Source of the DNA: CAZMNY01 sp964567745
GTDB lineage: Bacteria; Planctomycetota; Planctomycetia; Pirellulales; Pirellulaceae
Direction: 5' to 3'
Length of the DNA: 64,000 bases
Assembly (NCBI GenBank): GCA_964567745.1
Contig: CAZMNY010000021.1
Location: 62,001-126,000 of the forward strand
The translations under genes were made by a program, and so were the position numbers. Under the pieces are notes generated by a model. It worked only from the letters and a program-made list of their open reading frames with translations, had not been told where the DNA came from and ran no database searches. Positions 53,801-63,500 of the stretch are shown here, piece after piece (within the stretch, counting starts at the first letter, position 1; every line of letters starts with the position of its first letter).

Positions 53801-54586
53801 GTAGGCCCCGTTCTCGATATCGAAACTCGCTGGCGGAGTGCGACCTCCGGAAACGAGCAACTGTTTGTCGTTTGCGGCTAAGTAGCCTTGCGGTGCGATG
53901 CCCGCGAACGCCGGACTGTTGTGCGGCTGGATGAGATATCGCGATCCGCTATCCGTGTTCGCCCAAACCTCCTCGCCAGTACGCGGGTCGACACCGTAAA
54001 TAAAGATGCCCATGAACGGCCATATCCCAACCGAAAAATAAACCGTGTCGTTGTGAACGACCGGTGCGCCTCGAGCAGGCCACATGGAAATCAATCGATC
54101 GTTTCCGAGCAGCCACCGCTCTTGCGGCGCGCCTCGAAATCGCCATTCCAAATCTCCGGTCGCGGTATCGAACGCATAGAGCCGTCCGTCGTCCGAAGCG
54201 ACGAGCACTTTTTCCCGCCACACGAGCGGCGCAAAACGAATCGGCGCATCGCAGTATCGTTTCCAAATCAACTTGCCCGTCGACAGTTCGTATGCGCCAA
54301 GTTCGCCGGTGACCATCGATGGCACGAACAACTTGCTGTCCGCAATGACCGGTTCATAGGAAGTGTCGAACTGAATCTTGCCTTGCTCCAGTGGCCAGGC
54401 CGGCGCGGGCGCCGTGAATTCATGCACCCAAGCTCGCGCCAGCGGAAGTTTTGGCGAGTGGGCCGAGTAGCCGGAGCGCGCCGAGTCCGCGCGCCACATT
54501 GGCCAATCGGCGCTCTCCAGACGCGCCGCGAGGGCGGCTAGGGCCAACATGCTGGCAATGGCTGCGATGCGACATGGGTGATTCAT
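50861..54586 (-). CDS. Giant exported PQQ-Rossmann-PQQ protein with C-terminal malectin-like domain
   Basis: 1241 aa from the ATG giving MNHPCRIAAIAS; the open frame extends 24 codons further up without signal character. Order: signal peptide (1-25); first PQQ propeller (about 28-460; LYAFDTATGDLEWRF, VDPRTGEEVWANT); methyltransferase-like Rossmann segment (about 465-580; LVDHLCQSTEGRILVLEESA, ADLVVCSTAEIGE); second PQQ propeller (about 610-1045; LRAVDVYSGRMLWQRDLPKV, VLDRKSGKMMWELEANNN); a Cys-bearing motif (YGCNTAIGCPNLLTFRSA, IPADGVLNAPDYTRTCTCSY); and a malectin/NPCBM-like end (YDVELIVCRRP, MILCGVKI). The same plan, minus malectin and plus LamG, occurs in the 19060-23172 protein. Function unknown. 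Confidence 0.86.
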   Translation of the reverse strand: MNHPCRIAAIASMLALAALAARLESADWPMWRADSARSGYSAHSPKLPLARAWVHEFTAPAPAWPLEQGKIQFDTSYEPVIADSKLFVPSMVTGELGAYELSTGKLIWKRYCDAPIRFAPLVWREKVLVASDDGRLYAFDTATGDLEWRFRGAPQERWLLGNDRLISMWPARGAPVVHNDTVYFSVGIWPFMGIFIYGVDPRTGEEVWANTDSGSRYLIQPHNSPAFAGIAPQGYLAANDKQLLVSGGRTPPASFDIENGAYQYYRPGDRSLGKNVGGFGVLLGDGWHSNHGGVYATDNGEPWDNLEIQIVAPKHVAAFKDGALRLLRSKPKRETTTKKDRLGKTTKETKTIWTATREVKLNGAKSLHIQTGQLLWAEGKPGQVLAFDLDDDSAALAPVWNADVGAPIWRMIATDEALIVVTKKGRLHCFASNNRDENATSIQTYTATSAELSKAKPTPPQWLASPPTADGYAVLLGYDSALVDHLCQSTEGRILVLEESAKLVKEARTRLASEALLGSRVDVIRTAPDFELAPYFADLVVCSTAEIGERIVRGERVVGANLSTIRPYGGALVAEWSEPFLADNKTRLVQLKERGFETARRGPGAISIVRAGSLPGAGAWTHQNGDVANSLMSRDVRVKGPLGVLWFGGPSHAEVLPRHGHGPTPQVLGGRLFIEGPNMLRAVDVYSGRMLWQRDLPKVGLFYDNTGHHPGAGAIGGNYVLCNDSIYVAYGDKCLRLAMDDGSTISEFRLPERDGRRPYWGFVGVHGDYLIAGVEPSSPLSKSRWKEDGLPRYGEGSRTVAVLDRKSGKMMWELEANNNFRHNAIVAGGDLLFCIDQLTSKRLELVKRRGLKPDGKGELLAIEIATGKPVWRTSEGVFGTWLGYSRDHDVLLQAGSANRDRAADEVAAGMTVYRGSNGDVVWSQEKLAYGGPCMLLGDRIITQGAAYGLLTGKRLTRPFALTAGERNWTFTRTYGCNTAIGCPNLLTFRSAAAGYYDLANDSGTGNWGGFRSSCTANLIPADGVLNAPDYTRTCTCSYQNQCSLALIHMPDVEVWTFREETWNLEPVENLGINFGAPGDRLDDDDLLWIDFPSVGGGSPNVPVRIEGKAEYVASHSLRVPPAETPSWIRCSGIRGATSIRITLDLKKKKSKRYDVELIVCRRPTHKRQNETNDKTAEAATIELSGVSKRVDLSELSMRGRTIRFENVEVSESLTIKINESPARNTSKESAMILCGVKISKR

Positions 54587-54792
54587 TACGACCTTACGTT
54601 CATGCTCTGTGACTTTAGGGGCTCGTTTCTTCCCTAAAATCGAGGTTAGCGAGGCCATTGGCCGACCGTGGCTATTAGGCTCGTTGTTGCAATTCAGGAC
54701 ATATCAGACCATAATCGCCCGCAGTCGAGTCGTAAACGGCCGCTGCAAAAGGGACTTCCGCAGCGGAGCGACGATCCCACGAAAGGATGATT

Positions 54793-57294
54793 ATGCGACG
54801 CCCCCACGCCGCAGCCGCTGTCATGCTGGCTGCTACCCTACCCGCGCTTTGCTTCCCCACAATTTGTCTTCAAGCCGCTGACTCTCAACCGCCAGGATTG
54901 GGAGAACCGGGCAAGCTGCTCAAATTGGAAATTACCACAGGACGCGGCGCTGATCGCGTCGTGATCGCTGGCCGCGACACCGGACAACAGTTGCTCGTCA
55001 GCGGAGTTCATAGCTCAGGGCAGATTCGCGATCTCACTCGCGCCGTTTCCTATTCTGTCGAACCCGCCGATGTTATTCGCGTTGATGAAACGGGTTACGT
55101 CAATGGAGTTCAGGAGGGTGAAGTTGTTATTCGCGCGACTGCACCGGATGGCATTCAAGTCGCCATTCAAGTCGTGGTCACCAACATCAAAGACGATACG
55201 CCGATAAACTTCGCCAATCAAATCGTGCCGGCGTTTACGAAGCACGGTTGTAACAGCGGCGGTTGCCACGGCAAATCCGGGGGACAAAACGGATTCGCCT
55301 TGTCGCTGCTCGGATTCGAGCCGACGGAAGACTTCGAGTATTTGGTTAAGGAGGGACGAGGACGCCGACTGTTTCTGGCGGCTCCAACACGTAGCTTGCT
55401 GCTTGAAAAAGCAACGGCTCAAGCACCTCATGGCGGCGGCCAGCGAATCGAACTTAATTCGCCAGCGTACAATTTGATCCGTCGCTGGATCGAGCAAGGC
55501 GTCCCTTACGGAGAAGATACCGATCCGAAAGTCGTTGGCATCGAAGTGTTCCCCAAAGAGCGACTTATGGGGCGCGATGCCCATCAACAACTGACTGTTG
55601 TGGCGAGTTTCAGCGATGGACATACCGAAGACGTCACGCGGATGACTCAATTCGATTCCAACGATACGGAAATGGGAGAGGTCAGTGTTAGCGGCTTGGT
55701 CTCCACGGCCAAGTTGACCGGAAGCGTGGCCGTCATGGCTCGCTATCAAGGTCACGTCGGAGTCTTCCGCGGCACCGTCCCGCTGGGCATCGCGGTCAAG
55801 GAATTGCCGGCACCGAAAAACTACATCGATCAACTCGTCTTCAAAAAGCTACTGGCTCTCGGGCTGCCCGCTTCGCAACTCTCCAACGACTGGGTGTTTC
55901 AGCGACGCGTCACGATTGACCTCGCCGGACGACTTCCGACTCGAGAAGAAGCCGAGGCGTTTTTGTCGAACACAGATCCGGACAAGCGGGCCAAGTGGAT
56001 TGACAGTCTGCTAACGAGCACCGACCACGCCGAATTTTTTGCTAACAAGTGGTCAGCAATCCTCCGAAACAAGCGAAACAAGAACGAAGACCGAAATGCG
56101 ACGTTCGCGTTCTACGATTGGATTCGACAAAGTTTCTACACCAACAAGCCGTACGATCAATTTGTTCGCGAGATACTTTCATCAAGCGGTCAAGCCGATA
56201 CGAATCCGCCCGTCGCATGGTATCGCGAAGTGAAAGACCAATCGGCTCAGGTTGAAGACACGGCTCAACTGTTCCTTGGATTGCGAATTCAGTGCGCTCG
56301 CTGCCACCACCATCCGTTCGAGGTTTGGAGCCAGCAAGATTACTACGGCTTCGCGGCCTTTTTCGCTCAGGTCGGGCGGAAAAAGGGTGACGTACCGGCG
56401 CTCGATCGTGTCTATCACCGGCGTGGCGTTGCTCAAGCCAAGAATCCGAAGAACCAGGCGGTCGTGAAGCCAACGGGCCTTGGCGGGGCGCCGCTGGAAA
56501 TCGACCCGGACGACGACCCTCGGCACCATCTCGCCGATTGGCTTTCCGAGCCCAGCAATCCGTTTTTCGCTAGTGCCCTGGTGAACCGATATTGGAAGCA
56601 CTTCTTTGGCCGCGGGCTGGTTGATCCCGAGGACGACATGCGGGTCACCAATCCGGCGACGAATCCCGAATTGCTCGACGCGCTCGCCAAGGATTTTATC
56701 GATCACAAGTTCGACTTGCGTCACTTGATGCGAACCATTTGCAACTCGAACGTCTATCAACTGAGTTCCGAACCAAATGAGTGGAATCAGAACGACAAGC
56801 AGAACTTCTCGCGTTATTACCCCAAGCGACTTAACGCCGAGGTCTTGCTTGACGCGATCGACCAGTTGACTGGCACCAAGTCGCAGTTCAGCGGACTTCC
56901 CGCCGGCACTCGTGCAACGCAACTTCCGGACAACGGCTTCAGCTCGTACTTCCTGACCGTGTTCGGGCGTCCCGAATCGAGCAGTGCGTGCGAGTGTGAG
57001 CGATCGTCTGAGGCAAACCTGGCGCAGAGCTTGCACCTGCTCAACTCGAGTGAGATTCAGGGCAAGCTGACTAGCGGAGCCGGCAGCGCAGCGACCCTGA
57101 ACAAGGACAAAGCTCGTGGCGATGAGGCGAAGATTCGCGAGCTTTACCTTCTGGCGTTTTCTCGCGAGCCGACATCGGATGAGACTCGAATTGCGATCAA
57201 GCACATTGCCAAGAATGAGAAGAATACCCAGCATGCCTTCGAGGATATTGTCTGGGCGCTAATCAACACGAAAGAGTTTCTGTTCAACCACTAG
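54793..57294 (+). CDS. Planctomycete Big2-DUF1549-DUF1553 protein with CxxCH-type motifs
   Basis: 833 aa. ATG 54793 is preferred because AAAGGA ends 5 nt before it; an ATG two codons earlier overlaps that site. After a signal peptide, a Big2 Ig-like domain (about 40-130) is followed by a cytochrome-like region with KHGCNSGGCHGKSGG. A second Ig-like stretch (about 260-340), then DUF1549 (about 345-560; RRVTIDLAGRLPTREEAEAF, GLRIQCARCHHHPFEVW) and DUF1553 (about 595-830; DWLSEPSNPFFASALVNRYW, FGRGLVDPEDDMRVTNPAT, LLNSSEIQ). This family is highly expanded in planctomycetes, exported, and of unproven function, often paired with DUF1501 genes. Confidence 0.93.
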   Translation: MRRPHAAAAVMLAATLPALCFPTICLQAADSQPPGLGEPGKLLKLEITTGRGADRVVIAGRDTGQQLLVSGVHSSGQIRDLTRAVSYSVEPADVIRVDETGYVNGVQEGEVVIRATAPDGIQVAIQVVVTNIKDDTPINFANQIVPAFTKHGCNSGGCHGKSGGQNGFALSLLGFEPTEDFEYLVKEGRGRRLFLAAPTRSLLLEKATAQAPHGGGQRIELNSPAYNLIRRWIEQGVPYGEDTDPKVVGIEVFPKERLMGRDAHQQLTVVASFSDGHTEDVTRMTQFDSNDTEMGEVSVSGLVSTAKLTGSVAVMARYQGHVGVFRGTVPLGIAVKELPAPKNYIDQLVFKKLLALGLPASQLSNDWVFQRRVTIDLAGRLPTREEAEAFLSNTDPDKRAKWIDSLLTSTDHAEFFANKWSAILRNKRNKNEDRNATFAFYDWIRQSFYTNKPYDQFVREILSSSGQADTNPPVAWYREVKDQSAQVEDTAQLFLGLRIQCARCHHHPFEVWSQQDYYGFAAFFAQVGRKKGDVPALDRVYHRRGVAQAKNPKNQAVVKPTGLGGAPLEIDPDDDPRHHLADWLSEPSNPFFASALVNRYWKHFFGRGLVDPEDDMRVTNPATNPELLDALAKDFIDHKFDLRHLMRTICNSNVYQLSSEPNEWNQNDKQNFSRYYPKRLNAEVLLDAIDQLTGTKSQFSGLPAGTRATQLPDNGFSSYFLTVFGRPESSSACECERSSEANLAQSLHLLNSSEIQGKLTSGAGSAATLNKDKARGDEAKIRELYLLAFSREPTSDETRIAIKHIAKNEKNTQHAFEDIVWALINTKEFLFNH

Positions 57295-57572
57295 AAGACG
57301 AGTCACTCAGCTACGGAATGGCATCGCTTCATTTCGTGGCTGGGACGCGCGGCTCGAATTCGACACCGACACACCGACTTCCCTCCTTCGGATGACCGGA
57401 TGGCATCGATCGATCGGTCGCCCGCAACGCTCTAACGCGGCAGGCGACTCGACGCCTTCCGGTTTGATTACTCGCAAGCTCACAATCAGAATGGATCCCC
57501 AGCGGAGCGATTCTGTACACCCCGCCTGCTGGGCAATATTGCCACACACCTAAGATCCCAAAGGAATGACCC

Positions 57573-60452
57573 ATGCGGCAAACGCTGGTTGCTTCTTGTA
57601 CGTTCCTGACCATTGCCCTGACCAATCTGATGAGCGGCGCGCTGTTGGCTCAATTGCCGATCGGTGAGTTGACGACGCTCTATCCCAATGGAGGGCAGCA
57701 AGGAACGACCGTGACGGTCACCGCTGGCGGCGCGAATTTGGATGACGGTGCGGCGCTCATTTTCAGCCATCCGGGCATCACGGCGAAGGTCAAACAGGTC
57801 GCACCGGTCGAGTTTCAAAAGACCGGTGCGAAGCAATACAACCAATTCGACGTATCGATCGCCAAAAATGTCCCGGTGGGACGCTACGAAGCACGTGTCG
57901 TCGGCCGCTTTGGCGCGTCGAGTCCCCGCGTATTCAAGGTGGGATCGCTGCCAGAATTACTCGATGACGGGTCGAACAAGACGCCGGAGACAGCCAAAGC
58001 GACCGCGCTCAACACGGTGACGAATGGCCGCATCGACGCGGCGACACGAGAATATCTAAAGCTATCGTTGAAGTCGAACCAGCGAGTCATCTTGGATTGC
58101 CGCGCGGCTCGAATCGATTCTCGGCTGGACGGCGTGCTCGTGTTGTTCGACGCGAACAACCGCGAAGTGGCTCGCAGTCGTCGACGGCTTGCCCGCGATC
58201 CGCTGATCGATTTTCGCGCGCCGCAAGATGGCGAGTACACGTTAATGCTTTACGATTTTCTTTATCGTGGCGGCATCGAATATTTCTACCGACTGAAGAT
58301 TCACACGGGAGCGCATGTCGATTTCACGATGCCGCTTGCCGCCGTTCCAGGCTCCAATGTGCCGTACACGATCTATGGTCGCAACTTGCCGGGAGGAGTC
58401 GATACGAACGTCAAGATCGACGGCGACGTGCTTCAAAAGGCGATTGCGAACATGGCAGCGCCGCCAAATGCGGTTGATAGTGTCGGCGCCGAAGCGCTCG
58501 TTTCAACTTCGGCCGCCAGTTTGGACGGCTTTGCTTCGGCGCCGTTTGGCGTCGATCCAATCCGCTTGGGCTTGGCCAAGACAGCGAGAATTGTGGTTGA
58601 ATCGGAGCCAAACAACAAGCATGAGACGGCGACCACAGTCAAAGCGCCTTGCGAAGTGCACGGGCAGTTCTATCCGCGTCGCGACGACGATTGGATCGAA
58701 TTCGAAGCCGCCAAGGGCCAGGTGTTCTGGATTGAAGTCGTGTCGCAACGACTCGGCTGGGAAACGGATCCCTACATAACCATTCATCGAGTTGTGAAGG
58801 ACGCAAAAGGCGTCGTGACGTTGGCTGACGTCGTTCAGATTGACGACCCAAGCGATCGCAAAACCAAAATCGGAGGCAACTTCGATACGTCGAGCGACGA
58901 TCCGTCCGCCCGTTTTGCGACGCCCGAAACGGCGACCTATCGGTTGCGAGTTCGAGATCAATTCGGCGCGTCCCGCGATGACCCGCGATATACGTACCGA
59001 CTGATTATTCGCGAGCAGACGCCTGACTTCCGACTTTACGCCCTGCCTCAACAAACCAAGGTCGCCAATGCGAACCAAGTGCTCTCGTTCTCGCCCGTCT
59101 TGCGGCAAGGCGGCTCGTGCCTTCTTCGCGTCGATGTGGCTAGGGCCGACGGATTTACCGGGCAGGTTGACCTACGCGTCGAAGGGTTGCCGGAAGGAGT
59201 CACCTGCCGCGAGACGGTCTTGCCTGCCGGTGCCAACACGGCTTGGCTCGTCCTGCAGGCGGCGGATTCCGCCAAAGCGGCCGCCAGTGCAATACGTGTC
59301 GTCGGCAAAGCGACGATCAATGAGAAAGCAGTCGAAAGGACTGCTCGACCCGCCTCAATCGTCTGGGGTACAGCCAACAAGACTTTGATTCGGTCTGAGC
59401 ATCGAGCAACGCAAGACTTGGTTGTCTCGGTGATCGCGGAGAAACACCAATTGGAAGCGAAACTCGGCGGCGACGCACGCATCGTGACGTCGAAGGGCGG
59501 CAAGATTTCGATCCCGTTGAATTTGGCCCGACGAGGATTTGCTGGCGACATCAAGTTTGTCGCTAACAACCTTCCTGCGGAACTCAAGCCGGCGGATGTC
59601 ACTATCAAAGGTGCCGATTCGGCGGGCAAACTCGAATGGACGCTCGCCAATGCCAAAGCCAAACCGGGCGTCTACTCGCTTCATCTTCGCGGTGACATCA
59701 AAGTAAAGCACGTTCGAAACCCCGACGCGATCGCTCGCGCTGAGACCGCTCAGAAAGAAGTCGTTGCTTCCGTTGCTGCATTGGCGGAGGAAGTCAAGCA
59801 GAAGACGGCCGCGCGAGATCAAGCCGTCAAGGCGATGAATGAAGCGAATGCTGCCCTAAAGCAAGCCGAGCAAGCGATGAAGACGGCAACGGCCGCCGAG
59901 AAGAAGGCGATGGCCGAGAAGACCGTCGGGGACGCAAAAAAGAACTCGGAAGCAGCCGCAAAAGCCAACGCGGATGCGGCCAAGGCGCTTGCCGATGCGC
60001 TCGCCGTGCAAAAGCGAGCCGCCGCTGCGAAAACGGCGGTCGACAAACAGGTGGCGGCCGTCAAGAAAGCCAACGCCGCGAAAGATGCGAACATCACGGT
60101 CGTTTCCAGCCCCGTCACGATCGAAGTCGTTGCTTCGCCGATCGAAATGAAAGTCACTCCTCCAACGCCGCTGAAACAGGGCGCCAAAGGGACCTTTCAA
60201 ATCGCTTTCGATCGCAAGTTCGGATTTGCTGAAGCGATGAACGTCGCCCTCACCGCGCCCGCTGCGGCCAAAGGCCTATCGGTTGCGAAAGCTGCCGTCG
60301 CCAAAGACGCCAAGACGGCTGCAATCGAAGTTACCGCCGCGGCCGACGCCAAGCCCGGCGATCATACAGTTACCGTCAAGGTGACGGCCACGTTTAACAA
60401 AGTACCAGTCGAAACGGTGCAAACTGTCGTCGTTCGCATCGAACCGAAGTAG
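57573..60452 (+). CDS. Exported PPC-domain protein with a C-terminal Ala/Lys-rich coiled coil
   Basis: 959 aa with a signal peptide (1-26). Residues about 33-125 look like an IPT/TIG domain (LTTLYPNGGQQGTTVTVTAG). Two PPC-type beta domains follow (about 150-245, DGEYTLMLYDFLYRGGIEYF; about 345-490, SEPNNKHETATTVKAPCEVH, DDDWIEFEAAKGQVFWIEVV). Further Ig-like strands reach residue 715, with a coiled coil at about 719-842 made almost only of Ala, Lys, Glu and Gln (LKQAEQAMKTATAAEKKAMA). A final Ig-like domain ends VQTVVVRIEPK. It lies between the DUF1549 and cytochrome/WD40 genes, the usual planctomycete companion set. No activity is assigned. Confidence 0.85.
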   Translation: MRQTLVASCTFLTIALTNLMSGALLAQLPIGELTTLYPNGGQQGTTVTVTAGGANLDDGAALIFSHPGITAKVKQVAPVEFQKTGAKQYNQFDVSIAKNVPVGRYEARVVGRFGASSPRVFKVGSLPELLDDGSNKTPETAKATALNTVTNGRIDAATREYLKLSLKSNQRVILDCRAARIDSRLDGVLVLFDANNREVARSRRRLARDPLIDFRAPQDGEYTLMLYDFLYRGGIEYFYRLKIHTGAHVDFTMPLAAVPGSNVPYTIYGRNLPGGVDTNVKIDGDVLQKAIANMAAPPNAVDSVGAEALVSTSAASLDGFASAPFGVDPIRLGLAKTARIVVESEPNNKHETATTVKAPCEVHGQFYPRRDDDWIEFEAAKGQVFWIEVVSQRLGWETDPYITIHRVVKDAKGVVTLADVVQIDDPSDRKTKIGGNFDTSSDDPSARFATPETATYRLRVRDQFGASRDDPRYTYRLIIREQTPDFRLYALPQQTKVANANQVLSFSPVLRQGGSCLLRVDVARADGFTGQVDLRVEGLPEGVTCRETVLPAGANTAWLVLQAADSAKAAASAIRVVGKATINEKAVERTARPASIVWGTANKTLIRSEHRATQDLVVSVIAEKHQLEAKLGGDARIVTSKGGKISIPLNLARRGFAGDIKFVANNLPAELKPADVTIKGADSAGKLEWTLANAKAKPGVYSLHLRGDIKVKHVRNPDAIARAETAQKEVVASVAALAEEVKQKTAARDQAVKAMNEANAALKQAEQAMKTATAAEKKAMAEKTVGDAKKNSEAAAKANADAAKALADALAVQKRAAAAKTAVDKQVAAVKKANAAKDANITVVSSPVTIEVVASPIEMKVTPPTPLKQGAKGTFQIAFDRKFGFAEAMNVALTAPAAAKGLSVAKAAVAKDAKTAAIEVTAAADAKPGDHTVTVKVTATFNKVPVETVQTVVVRIEPK

Positions 60453-60484
60453 GCTCATAACGAGTCTTGATTCGCGATGGTTTC

Positions 60485-60499
60485 GAGCCGTTGCGGCTC
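60485..60499 (+). repeat. Small hairpin between the PPC and cytochrome/WD40 genes
   Basis: GAGCCG-TTG-CGGCTC, a 6-bp perfect stem in the 73-nt gap. No T-run follows, so it is more likely a processing or leader structure than a terminator. Confidence 0.4.
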
Positions 60500-60525
60500 A
60501 CAACGTCAGAATTCAAAATCAATTA

Positions 60526-63500
60526 ATGCCTCGCAAAGACCCCATGAGGTGCAGAATGTTTTTTAGCCGTACTGTTGCCAATCGAACGACTGCAGCGCTC
60601 GCCGCTTTGCTTGTGGTCGCCGCATTCTGTACCGGTTCCGCACTCGCGGACGAAATCAAGATCGATGAGGTCAAGCAGAGCGAGCCCGTCGATTTCGCAA
60701 AGCAGATTCTGCCGATTCTGCGCAAGAAGTGTCTGGCCTGCCACAACAGCACGGAAGCGGAAAGCGATTTCGTGATGGAGACGCCCGCGGCAATCGCCAA
60801 AGGCGGCGCAGAGGGGGCCGGATTGGTCGCCGGAAAAGGCCTTGAAAGCCACGTGCTTCAAGTTGCGGCTCATCGAAAAGAGCCGTTCATGCCGCCAGAG
60901 GACAACGATGTGCAGGCGAGCAACTTGACGTCGGCGGAATTGGGCTTGTTCAAGCTCTGGATCGATCAAGGCGCCAAAGGCGGCGCCGGTTCCGGTTTGG
61001 GACCGATCCAATGGCAGCCGCTCCCAGCTGGTGTGAATCCGATCTACGCGACCGCGATTACTCCAGATGGTCAGTACGCCGCCGCCGGCCGCGCCAACCA
61101 GGTCTTTATTTTTCACGTTCCCAGCAAACGCGAAATCGGTCGCTTGACCGATCCGCAATTGGCCAAACAATTACAACAGAACGCAGGCGTCTCGCACTTG
61201 GACTTGATCCAGTCGTTGGCGTTTTCGCCTAAAGGCGATCTTCTCGCTTCTGGTGGATATCGAACCGCCAAACTTTGGCGCCGACCAACCAACGTCAAGT
61301 TGGGCGACTTGAAAGGCGTCGCGTCGCCTGCGAGCGCTCTCGCCGTTTCCAACGATGGGGCGACCATCGCTGTTGGTGAAGAGAGCGGGGTTATTCGAGT
61401 CTATACGAGTGGCAAGGCGGACCCGGCCAAGTCCCTTCAAGGGCATACCGGAGCGGTCACGGGAATGGCTTTCTCCGCGGATGGAACTCGATTGGTTTCC
61501 TCCTCGAAAGACAAGACGTCCCGCGTTTGGACATTGGCGGATGGCAAAGAGCAAAAGAAGGTCGAAACGCCAGCCGAAGCGACGTCGTCTGCCTGGGTCG
61601 ATGACGCTCATGTTGCCGTGGGCGGTGCCGACAAGATCATCCGTATCTTCGCTCTGGCCGACGGGAAATCGGGGCGAGAGCTCAAAGGTCATACCCAGTC
61701 GGTCGATTCGCTAGTTGCCTTTGGCGACAAACAGCTGCTTTCAGGCGGACCGGACGGGACGCTGAAACATTGGAATGCGGCTGATGGCAAGTTGATTCGA
61801 TCGATGAATCACGCTGGCCCTCTCACTTCGGTCGCAGTCAATTCCGACGCAACTCGATTCGCTTCGAGCAGCGCGAATAAGACAGCGAAAATTTGGGACG
61901 CCTCCAACGGACGCCAGTTGTTCGAGCTCAAAGGCGACTATCAGCTTCAAGCCAACGAGGCCGACCTGAATCGGGCGATGGCTTTGGCGAAGAAGCGAGT
62001 CGATTTGGCCAATGCCGATTTGAAAGCGGCGCAGGCTCGAAAGAAAGCAGAAGAGGACAACAAGAAAAAAGCGGATGAGGCTTCAAAGAAAGCAGTCGAG
62101 GAGCACAAGAAAAAGGTCGAAGCCGCCAAGAAACCCGTTGCTGACAAAGCGGCCGCGGATAAGAAGCTAGTCGAGACGACTGACGCCGCCAAAAAGGCCG
62201 ACGAAGCCAAGAAGGCGAAAGACAGCGTCGTCGAGACCCACAAGAATGAACTCAAGGCGGAGCAAGCGAAGCAGACGGCCGCCAATGCAGCGGTTGCCAA
62301 ATCGGCTGCCGCCCTCAAGACGGCTCAGACCGCTGCGACTGCAGCAACGACAGCGGCAACCAAGGCGGCGCAAACCGCCGCCGCCGCGCAGAAGACCGTC
62401 GATACTGACAAGGCTGCCGCTACCAAAGCCCAGGCGTTGGCCGACACCACGTTGGCGACTTCTCAACAGGCGGCCAAAGCGGCCGCGGCCAAAGCGGACG
62501 ACAAAGCGCTCGCCGCAGCCGCCAAAACGGCGAAAGACGCCGAGGACAAAGCGGCCTCAGCGGCGAAATCAGCGAAGGACAAGCTGGCCAAGTCAACCGT
62601 CGCGCTGACCACCTCGCAGAACACAAAGAAGACGGCAGACGCGAACGCGGCCAAAACCAAGGCGACAGCCGCTACGGCTCTCACCGCGAAAACGAAAACG
62701 GACACCGAGAAGAAAACCGCTGATGCTCGCGTCACCGCAGTGCAAGCGAAACTGACCAAGTCGACTGCTGAGCAGAAGACAGCAACGACGGACTTGGCCA
62801 AGGCAACGGCTGCCCAGAAAGCGGCTGATGCCGAGGTCAAGAAACAGACACCGATTGAGAAGAAAGCCAGCGACGAATTGAAGTCGGCCGAACGAACTCT
62901 CGCGGCAGCCAAGCGAAGCGCGACGCGAGCTGTTGGTTCCGTGAAAAAGGCGACCGAAGATATCCCGCCGATCGAGGCGACGATCAAAACGTTGACCGAC
63001 CTTCACAAGAAGTCGGAAGGCGTGTTGGCCGCAGCCAAGAAGGTCACCACGGATTCGCAAAAGCCACTTCAAACCGTCGCCTTTTCGGGCGATGGAGCGA
63101 CGTTGGCGACCAGTGGCGACGATGGGCGAGTCCACCTTTGGGACTCGGCCACCGGTACGCCGATGGGCATCCTTGAAGGGCATGGGCAAGCCATCGGCCA
63201 TGTGGCGTTCGTCAAAGGCGTCGAGCTGGTTACGGCGGGCGGCAAGGCGGTCATTCGATGGAATTCGCAGCCCGATTGGGCGTTGGAACGAGTGATTGGC
63301 GATGTGGCCGATGATTCCAAATTGTTGGATCGAGTCACCGCGTTGGCTTTCAATCATGACGGCTCGATTTTGGCCACCGGTAGCGGCGAACCGTCTCGAA
63401 GCGGTCAAGTCAAATTGTGGAAGACCGCCGACGGCGCACTGGTCCGCGAGTTGAAGGAACCGCACAGTGATACGGTCCTCGGCTTGGAATTCGATCGCAA

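Noticed and set aside
59819..60200. Minus-strand frames opposite the Ala/Lys coil
   Set aside because: Arise from the biased GCN/AAG codons of the real gene; the Ala/Phe-rich translations are not genuine membrane proteins.
62463..62987. Minus-strand Ala/Val/Phe-rich frame resembling a membrane protein
   Set aside because: Shadow of the coiled-coil codons in the cytochrome/WD40 gene.
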